Below, piece after piece: positions 1 to 7,600 of a stretch of 19,571 nucleotides of DNA (its first letter is position 1; each line of letters begins with the position of its first letter). The position numbers and the translations under genes are program-made. Below the pieces are notes generated by a model, which worked only from the letters and a program-made list of their open reading frames with translations, was not told where the DNA came from and made no database searches. The stretch lies in assembly GCA_013054445.1 (NCBI GenBank), contig JAAMPI010001112.1:1-19571 (forward strand). Reading direction: 5' to 3'. The DNA is from Cudoniella acicularis. Taxonomy: Eukaryota; Ascomycota; Leotiomycetes; Helotiales; Helotiaceae.

Positions 1-1
1 T

Positions 2-1153
2 TCAACCCTCCAAGCCTGTCTCCATTCCGCCGTCTGGCTCCAAAACTACCTCGCAACCGACTCCTACGCCAGCGAGAGCAAACTCCCATACTGGTGCTGG
101 GGCATCATCGCCACCCTCGCAATGGCAATCCTTCTACCAACATCGATCCTACCTCTCCGCCAAAAATTGTACGAATTCTTCCTCGTCTGGCACGTCGCTC
201 TTTCGGTCTTGGTCGTCGCAGGCTGCTATCTCCACATCTACAATCGCTTTGAGAACCAATGGGGATACGAGCTCTGGATCATTATCACCGTGGTAGTCTG
301 GGCTTTTGATCGAATCGTGCGCTTCCTGCGCATCGCCCGGAACGGTTGGTGCACAGCTCACATTACTGTCGTTGATGAAGATTACGTCCGCGTTGACATC
401 AAAGGCGTAGCTACTGGCCCGGGACATGCATATTTGTACTTCCCCCTCTTGACGTGGCGACTATGGGAGAACCATCCCTTCTCCGTGGCCTCTACCTTGC
501 TGCCTGCCATCGAAGACGAAGCCGGACAGACCAAGACCGATAACTTGGACATGGAAAGCGACGGCGCGCGCGTCAGCGAGAACGACTCGCCCAAGGGATC
601 GGACGTAAAGGAGATTGGGGTCCCTCCCCTCAGCCAGGAAGGAAATAGCAGCAAGGCATCAAGACATGTTCAAGGGCCACCGAGACTAGGGCTGACTTTT
701 TTCATTCGCACGCAAGCTGGTCTCACTTCGCAATTGCCACTTCATACCACTTTGCCTGTGCTCGTGGAATCCATGTACGGGAAACATGAAGGACTGGATG
801 GCTATGCTTCTCTCGTTTGCATTGCTGGTGGCGTGGGCGTTACAGCCGTGCTTCCTTACCTGCAAGTTCATCCTGGAGCCAAGAAACTATTCTGGGGTGT
901 GAGGAACGAAGGGATTGTCAAGGCTATGAAAATCAGTTTACAGGGAATCGACAAGGAGGTGTTCGTGGGGACGAAGATGGTGTTGAGAGATGTGTTGGAG
1001 GGTGCATTGTTTAAAGCTGGTCCTGATGGAGTTGCGGTGGTGGTTAGTGGACCTACGGCGATGGCAGATGAGGTTAGGGTTCTAGTTAGTGAGATTGGAA
1101 AGAGGGGAGGGAGGAACAACATTAAGCTTGTAGAGGAGTCTTTTGCTTGGTAA
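2..1153 (+). CDS. Ferric reductase / NADPH-oxidase-type transmembrane flavocytochrome, 5'-truncated by the window edge
   Basis: The reading frame is open from base 2, so the 5' end lies outside the window; 383 residues are visible. Several hydrophobic helices occupy the first ~110 residues. Two histidines 14 residues apart (visible residues 64 in FFLVWH and 78 in CYLHIY) fit the haem-ligand pair of the ferric reductase transmembrane domain. The cytosolic half follows: an HPFSVAS motif (H158) matches the FAD-binding HPFT/S signature, GGVGVTAVLPYL (from G276) is the nucleotide-binding glycine loop, and VVVSGPTAM is the late NAD-binding-6 strand. The chain ends in an aromatic EESFAW tail, as FRE proteins often do. 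The known family role is electron transfer from NADPH through FAD and two haems to extracellular ferric chelates at the plasma membrane. An acidic, serine-rich insert (~residues 165-225) separates the FAD and NADPH parts. I see no damage. Which FRE paralogue it is cannot be told. Confidence 0.9.
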   Translation, partial: STLQACLHSAVWLQNYLATDSYASESKLPYWCWGIIATLAMAILLPTSILPLRQKLYEFFLVWHVALSVLVVAGCYLHIYNRFENQWGYELWIIITVVVWAFDRIVRFLRIARNGWCTAHITVVDEDYVRVDIKGVATGPGHAYLYFPLLTWRLWENHPFSVASTLLPAIEDEAGQTKTDNLDMESDGARVSENDSPKGSDVKEIGVPPLSQEGNSSKASRHVQGPPRLGLTFFIRTQAGLTSQLPLHTTLPVLVESMYGKHEGLDGYASLVCIAGGVGVTAVLPYLQVHPGAKKLFWGVRNEGIVKAMKISLQGIDKEVFVGTKMVLRDVLEGALFKAGPDGVAVVVSGPTAMADEVRVLVSEIGKRGGRNNIKLVEESFAW

Positions 1154-1698
1154 AGATACCCTGATGTATGAGAACAATGTCTGGTGCATGAGGAGTTGCT
1201 TGTTGCAAAGCCATAGAACAACATAGTTAACTCCATTAGTAATACTATACCCCTTTTCAGCTTACCTTCGTTAGTCACCTCTTAGTTATCTACTATATTT
1301 CCGAACCTTTTACTATATTAATCTTAATAATTAAAGATATATTAATTATTATAGGGCTTTATAAATATTACTATTTTAAGATATCTCTAGTTAAGAGCCT
1401 CATCTCTCTACATATAAGTATCGGAGCTAAACCACTTTACATGAAAAACACTTGGTCCTAGGGCGGATTGCAATATTCTGATTGGCGGCGACACGTCGCT
1501 TATATACACGTACCTAGGCTGCTACACTTACAGGCAATCAGATAAGAGTCAGAGTGTCGAGAAAAACTAATTATTTGTGCTGGCAGCTGGTGCGGGGTAT
1601 ATTGTACCTCTCCTAGCACCTGTCTCCTTATTCTTAATCCATCACTTTTACCTGAACATCATTTATTCACCGCTGCCAAACATCGTTGCCTCGCAATC
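1154..1698. other. Intergenic spacer with an AT-rich, TpA-rich core
   Basis: No gene is supported here. Bases ~1290-1400 are strongly AT-rich with many TA dinucleotides (for example attaattattata), the look of RIP-mutated or otherwise decayed DNA. From ~1440 the composition returns to normal and probably holds the promoter of the HET gene that follows. A 126-codon open frame at 1577-1957 overlaps the HET gene in another frame and has no recognisable content. Confidence 0.6.
1481..1508 (+). promoter_or_regulatory. Possible core promoter of the HET gene: reverse CCAAT plus TATA-like box
   Basis: An ATTGGC element (inverted CCAAT) at 1481-1486 is followed by TATATACA at 1501-1508, about 190 bases before the chosen ATG at 1699. 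The order and spacing are reasonable for a fungal promoter, but both motifs are short and could be chance. Confidence 0.3.
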
Positions 1699-3984
1699 AT
1701 GCCGATCTGCGACGTTTGTCTTAACCTTTATTGGGATCTGTATCCTGACACGTCGAGTCGATCGAAAGACCAGACACTCGGAAACGAGAAGAATCACACT
1801 ATTGGTTCCTCTGACTCTCTCGTCTTATCAGCTAATCTTGGGTGTGAGCGGTGCTCAATTCTTCACCAAGGCATTGACGCTTTTCGTCAGTATACAGCCT
1901 CACTTCTACCCCCTTGGGAGCCATGGGATCTCAGCGGTCCTTGCACTGTGGACATAATATTGCGACCTGGACGAAGTCTGCATTTGGGACTTACCAAGTC
2001 CGGCCATGATTGGGAAGAAGAGCAGGGAAAAGACTCTGTTACGCAGCCAAGGCTGAGATATGACATACCTCTTGGTCGCGAAAAATATGAGATTGACATA
2101 GAGTACTTCACATTAGCCGGTAGGTTACTACCAATTTTAAGTCTATAACATCACAATTGCATTTAGCTAACCCTCGTAGATCACCCTGCCCCACCTTGGG
2201 CAGCATTCAGACTTGGGAAACAAGTGCCAGAAATTTTGGATAAGAAAATGGCTATACAGGCCATTCAAGACTGGCTTTCATCTTGTACGGATCAGCATAC
2301 ATGTGTTTCTAAGCAATTACCAAAACTACCTACGCGTGTTCTTGACCTGGCACCTTTGGCGGCAGGCAAACCTATAGTATTAGTGAAAAGAGGTATGGAA
2401 ACCGGTAGATACATTACCCTAAGCCACTGTTAGGGAGGATCAAAAATTATCGAGACCCAAAAGAAGACACTTGCTATGATGAAACGTGGTATACCATGGT
2501 CAACTCTACCGCGGACCTTTCAAGATGCGATTGAAATTTCCCAAGAGCTAAGCATCCAATACATGTGGATCGATTCATTGTGCATCATTCAAGATGACAC
2601 CGCGGATTGGGAAAGAGAGTCTAGTGTGATGGCCACAATCTACGCTAATACGTATCTCAACATTGCTGCAACATGCTCCAAAACCAGCGATGATGGTTGC
2701 TTGAAGCTTAGATGGATGGAAGCCATGGTACTCGACCAGGTGTGGTCTTGTCCTGTGAAGAATGTAAGGATCGAAGGCAGTCATGAGGGTCGGCCCTTCG
2801 AAATCTTCGCTCGACTTGAGCAGTGGAGGGCTCACGAAGATTTCCTCAAAAATGACAATGTCAGCGACATCCATATCAGATCGCCTCTGTTAGCGAGGGC
2901 TTGGGTTTTCCAAGAGCTTTACCTTTCGGCGCGGACAATTCACTTCCACTCCTCTGAGATGATTTGGGAGTGCAAAGAATGTGTTCGCTGCGAGTGTACT
3001 GAACTCAAAAACGAAATGAATAGAGAAAATGCTTTATCAAGAAGACGGCAGTTGGAGATACCTTTCTTATCCGATCCCAATCAGCGGCTCTTCTTCTGGC
3101 TTTCAATCGTCAACGAATACTGCCAGCTCAACCTGACACATGAGTCGGAGAGGCTTCCTGCCTTGGCGGGTTTTGCAAGTCGATTTCAAGATCAGATTGC
3201 TGAAAAGTATTTTGGAGGCATGTGGAGGAATGACCTTGTCAGAATGCTGCTGTGGTGTCTGACACATCCAAAGGCGGAATGCATTAGAAGCCGTCCGCCA
3301 TCTGCGCCATCCTGGTCATGGGCATCAATTGTCGAATATGAGAATCCTGATACCAGAGGCGACAATTCACCACAGTACATACTTGTTCAGGGCTCTTGCA
3401 CCAGCTTCAAACAAGATGTTAATGCTAAAATACTCAAGGTCGTATGTACGGCAAGCGGTATCAATCCTTTCGGACAAGTCTCCACGGGCACGATCTTTAT
3501 CCGTGGCATTGTGATACATTCGATATTGGTGCGAAGACGACTTTTAACCCATATCGGCGTGAACGCCGTATCTACAACCATAAATCTCAATTGGGATAAT
3601 TCTGTCAGCATCGATTCCTTAGTTTCTACCTACTCTGTGGAATACGCCCATAAATTCCCCGAGATCTGCGTTGCGGCAGATTTGATATTCGAGCAAGAAG
3701 AAGATGATGCTGTGGTCATCACTCGTCAAAGCCTCCTGCCTGATATTCGGCTTGGGGAGAAGGAAGGAATCCTTGACGGAGACGGTGTTATTTGTTTGCT
3801 TCTAGGTACGAGTGAGATTCCATGGTCTAGGGGAGTAAAGCTTCCTAGAATCATGGCATCGTGCTTAGTGCTCAGACATTCCATCAATCGAGAAGGCGCG
3901 TTCGAACGGATTGGCATCATGATGTGCGATTCAGATAGCATAATATTTCAGCATGGGGCAAGCCGTGTTGTTGAATTGGTTTGA
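1699..3984 (+). pseudogene. HET-domain (heterokaryon incompatibility) protein gene with a nonsense codon in the HET core
   Basis: The model is exon 1 at 1699-2119, an intron at 2120-2179 (60 nt, donor GTAGGT, branch GCTAAC, acceptor GTAG), then exon 2 at 2180-3984, about 741 codons. The ATG opens MPICDVCLNL, and with a later CERCSILHQGI stretch this gives the paired-cysteine N-terminus common in HET proteins. The HET domain begins at RYITLSHC (2404-2430) and continues past the stop with GGS, then TFQDAIEISQEL, YMWIDSLCIIQDD, ARAWVFQE and PSWSWASI, all in the order expected. At 2431-2433 a TAG stands where the family has the tryptophan of SHCWGG; the frame is open on both sides. TGG to TAG is a TpG-to-TpA change, as RIP would make. 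Family role: HET domains trigger regulated cell death in vegetative incompatibility. A truncated 223-residue product would lack nearly all of the domain. It could also be a sequencing error or an allele under test by selection. Confidence 0.85.
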
Positions 3985-4599
3985 CATATTACCTCAAGGA
4001 AGATATAATTTCAACTGCCGTATAGCTTAGGCGGGTTTCACTTCTGTTGAATGGAGTCCCACTTATAACTGTGCTCCAATATCGGTGCTGGATTGCACCG
4101 TGTGCACGATTTATATCTTCACTGGGTCTACTTTAAAAGCACCACTTTACTGTATATAAGAGGCCTCCCCTCTCGAGATCCTGCTCTCTTCTTCTTCTTC
4201 TTCAATCATTTCTACAACTTCAGATTCATAGACCCCAATTCTCGGTCTTACAACTCCATTCTTATACGCGAAAGAATACCTGCCACCAATATGGTCGCTA
4301 TGAGAGTACTGTAATAATTGGTTTATAAGATAGTACTGACCTAAGAAAAAGCTGGGCACTTTAAACTCAGACTTTTATAACGATATAAGATGTTATCTTA
4401 TAAATTCTTGGCATGTAAAAGAACCCCTCAATTACCCTGCTGTCGCCTAGTATCTAATCAAGCATATTCATATCGATAACATCTTCCTCCCTCTCTCCAA
4501 ATCAAACAGCCTAGTAGTAGTGAGGAACGATGTAGGCGGCTAAAAAAGCGACTTTAAAGGGGCGGAACACATCTAATGTCCCTCCTCTGAATAACTGCC
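3985..4599. other. Spacer between two convergent damaged genes, holding an orphan promoter-like stretch and AT-rich DNA
   Basis: No protein gene is supported. A TATA box and CT-rich leader at 4149-4203 are followed by an ATG at 4291 in a good context (CACCAATATGG) whose frame stops after seven codons at 4312-4314. A weak donor-like GTAATA lies at 4311, but I find no matching downstream exon. From ~4310 the DNA becomes AT-rich, with the word TATAAGAT repeated (around 4324 and at 4384) and a perfect 8-bp inverted repeat (4384-4391 and 4395-4402) around a 3-base loop. Confidence 0.5.
4149..4203 (+). promoter_or_regulatory. Promoter-like segment: TATATAAG box and CTT-repeat leader without a gene behind it
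   Basis: TATATAAG at 4153-4160 is a near-ideal TATA box. It is followed 27 bases later by a CTT microsatellite (about 4187-4203) typical of pyrimidine-rich start regions of well-expressed fungal genes. The only downstream ATG frame is seven codons long, so the element looks like a promoter cut off from its gene. This reading is inference; chance is possible. Confidence 0.35.
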
Positions 4600-6018
4600 C
4601 TACGTGGTTTCGCGTTCGGAGTTGCAGCATGGCAGAATCTCTTGGCGCAAGGATTGGCTCAAATGTATTACCGTATCAAGCTGCCGCAACAGAGCTTTGT
4701 AGCGGGTGTCCATCAAGGTCGAATCTTGGTCCGAACCCAGCATTGAGTCTTCCACCTTTAGACCCTTACTAATGACAGCGATCATGGCACAGCGTAACTG
4801 AATCTCAGCTTCTGAAATGTGGTTTGTACACAGGCGCTTTACTAGTAGTTGCTTTCAAAAAACAACAGTCCAATTATTAACGACTAACTTTTTAGTTTTT
4901 CGAGGCAAAAGCCTTTATAGAAGCTCCAGATAATGTCATTAAATTGCTGTACCTCTGTCAAGGTATCGTAAACCACCACTTTTGTCTTTGAAGGCGAGCA
5001 TTCCTCTCTGTCATCGTCTATATCTGTTAGCCTAGATTATGCTACAGGGAGAAGTGGCGAACCTGTAAAAGGGGTTGATCCGAACGCTTGTAGAATGGCG
5101 CTATCTTCGCTTCGGCGAGGAAGCAACGCAATGAAGTTAGCTGCCATCGGCAGTCTCCAGCATGGCTTGAAGAGCTGTGAAATATGGATCGCGGCTTGCA
5201 GTTTCTCCTCCGTCACATATTGCGGTTCTGGTATATTTCGATAAAAAGTCTCATGGAGACGAATCACTTCGTTTGCCCAGCTCAGCTCTTTCATAACCAT
5301 AAATTTTCCAAACTCGGGGCGTAAACAAGATAAATTCCAGTCCATGATTTCCTGCGCCGAAACTATTTGACACTTGTCTTCAATTTTTAGTGCACCCTGC
5401 GACAGGTATTCTCCAAAGTAAAAGGATCCTACGAAAGTGTGGTTCTTTTTTCGTCTGGAGACCCTCAAAGTAACGCAGGTTCGTGTCAAAGGACCGATAG
5501 GCACTGATAAGATCCATATCTCGAAGGAATACTCCCTTGGGAAAGCTGTTGGTGTCAACAACGCACAGATAAATTCTAGCCAAACTAGATCCGTCTCTCT
5601 GACTGGTGTGCCGGAAAAAGATATACTGAAGCGCAAATAATAGCGAGCTCGTCCAGGAAACCAAGTTATCCTTAACTCTATCTTTGCCCCACCAGCGGAG
5701 GTGCCGATTAAGCATGCTTGCCACTTGCCCACTGTGATCCCTAGAAAGGATGTCCACTCCATGGTTCGCGCGTCCATACTTGGCAACCTTGGACTTCACC
5801 CAGAATCTGTCAGTTGTTCCGTCGGAATTAGGAGTAAATACCCGAAATAAGTAGCGTGGTGTGCTATCGAATTTTTGTCGAAGCAACGACTTGTCCCCTG
5901 TAGGGTTGAATAGGAGATGCTCAGGCTCTGAAAAACTTAAGGCCTCCAGCTTGCCTGTCAAATCTCCTAGCCATTGTTTGTGCTTCGGAAATATGCACTT
6001 GTCAAATTTGAATTGCAT
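4600..6018 (-). pseudogene. DUF7587-like fungal protein gene with a frameshift and an in-frame stop
   Basis: The gene starts at ATG 6018-6016 and ends at TAG 4602-4600, about 446 codons after one 77-nt intron (4888-4812, donor GTTAGT, acceptor TTTCAG) that joins CLEKLK to AEIQLRCAM in frame. The N-terminal half has YLFRVFTPNSDGTTD, WVKSKVAKYG, LNRHLRWW, VSWTSSLLFALQYIFF and FPKGVFLRDMD, which I recognise as the fungal DUF7587 pattern from memory; its function is unknown. At a run of six T (5446-5451; AAAAAA in the message) the frame shifts by one base: the first frame reads ...YFEGLQTKK, and the conserved continuation NHTFVGSFYFGEYLSQGALKI lies in the next frame. An in-frame TAA follows at 5039-5037, though the same frame clearly continues to the intron. 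A weak 45-nt intron could remove that stop, but nothing seen removes the frameshift. Confidence 0.7.
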
Positions 6019-7600
6019 AAATAGTGATGCTTTGAAATCGTGGCTCGGGCAGGGTCGTAGGATCAGTTCAGAATAAAGCCGGAAAGAATACGGGAGGAAG
6101 ATAATGTCGACACCAAAGCAATTGTAATACCGTATTTCAGGCGACAGTCAGGCGGCTGGTAAGGCATAAAGAATCAGAACCTTGATATTTTTGCGGGCTT
6201 TTAAGGTCGGTTTGTGGCGGCCATCGGCCCTTTGCCACGTCTCACTGGCGGTTCTGTAGCCCTTCTATGCTTATCAGTATCCACTATGTATGATTCCCTG
6301 CAAACCCTTGGTCGCGGATCACTTGACTTTCAAGCCCCTCATTCACGTGACTACAGTGATTTCTAAATATAAAAGCACATGAAGATAAGAAGAGAGAGTT
6401 ATAGAAATCCGAGCTCGTATATTTAGACTTATCGAAGTATTAGAGTATAGTTCTGTGGATGCTCAGCATATAACTCTAAAGATATCACTTATACTATTTA
6501 ATAAAATTTATACTAAATCTAATCTCTTTCTTTAATAATAATATATATTAGATATTTTTATTTAAAATATTTTATTAGGTTTCTTAAACCAGTAAGCTAA
6601 TAGAGATCTTTTTCGAGTAGTAAGTTCTACTCTCTTAGACAAAGAAAGCAGATAGTGGTTTTCTTCTCTATAAACACTAACAATATAGCTGTACTTGGCG
6701 CTTGCTTCTCGGCTGCCAGCTACGGGTTAGTCTCTTTCGACAGCGTCGGACTCGCCCTTCGTGTAGAAGGCCTCTCACGTGGTCGGGCAGCAGCTCCCCT
6801 TTCCTAGAAGTGGCAGTGGGTAGCGACTATGTCGATAGCAGTATTACGTCGGCGGAACTCTTCTTCTAAGGTCGCTCCTAGGAGGGATGCTGTTGGCTAC
6901 GGGAAGGAGGCGCTGCGAATCTGCGATGCCGAGCTAGATTGGTCACCAAGTCACAAAAGTAATAAAGCCGAACATTCATTTTATCGGAAATCAGAAAATC
7001 AATCAATTCAATAGTGACAGCAGCAGCAACAGCAGTAACAGATTCTCAATCCCACCTCGCTGTCTGCATGTCTGTCTGTCTATCAATCAATCAAAACTTT
7101 GAAAAGGAAAACTCTTAACTCTCAAGGCGCCAACCATGTCATGCCACAACGTAAAGAAAGTGACACGAACCTCCATCCATGTATCTATCTATTTATCCAT
7201 GCATGACGGACGTAAAGGTCGCATGCTGGCATCATCCATTATTCGTTTCCATCAATCATCAATCGTTTGGTAAAAGCAGAACGCCATGGCCAGAACTCCG
7301 CAGACAAGCAATTTTTAATAACACAATCAGTCAACCAGTAATTACATCCATAAACTCGTGCTTTCTAAGAAGAAAGTCGTGATTGTTGCTGGGTGAGAGG
7401 GTCGATAGGTAGGAAAGTCGGTATGGAGGTAGGTCGGTAGGAGGTCCATGAGAAAGATCGAATGAAACACGGTGCTGTATGCAAGCTAGAAGTGCGAGCA
7501 GGTAAGATGTGCAAGCAACCAAGGAGTGCAAGCAAGCAAGATGTACAAGCAACCAAAAAGTGGAAGCAAGCAAGCAACACCACAAGTACCTTCGAATCTT
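6019..7600. other. 1.6-kb non-coding region: AT-rich block, GC-richer patch, microsatellites
   Basis: No gene is supported. Bases 6019-6380 are of normal composition and probably carry the upstream region of the DUF7587-like gene. Bases ~6420-6640 are very AT-rich with dense TA steps, like RIP-decayed repeat DNA. A GC-richer patch (~6690-6950) with an open frame of 61 codons follows; I recognise nothing in it and it may be a transposon remnant. Bases 7019-7042 are a CAG/CAA run, 7066-7095 are TGTC and ATCA tetranucleotide runs, 7172-7205 an ATCC/ATCT run, and 7395-7445 a GGTA/GGTCG-rich run, giving way to the tandem repeat before the next gene's stop. Confidence 0.6.
7504..7571. repeat. Tandem repeat, two copies of a 34-bp unit
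   Basis: The unit begins AAGATGTGCAAGCAACCAAG at 7504 and recurs as AAGATGTACAAGCAACCAAA at 7538. The two copies differ at only a few positions, mostly G/A. A more decayed relative seems to precede them (~7478-7503) and AAGCAAGCAAGC runs extend to ~7577. It ends about 25 bases from the stop codon of the minus-strand gene, so it sits in that gene's 3' flank or 3' UTR. Confidence 0.75.

Noticed and set aside
2405..2433. A 29-base GT...TAG segment that could be an intron removing the nonsense codon of the HET gene
   Set aside because: It is too short for a fungal intron, would break the frame, and would delete the conserved LSHC part of the HET core.
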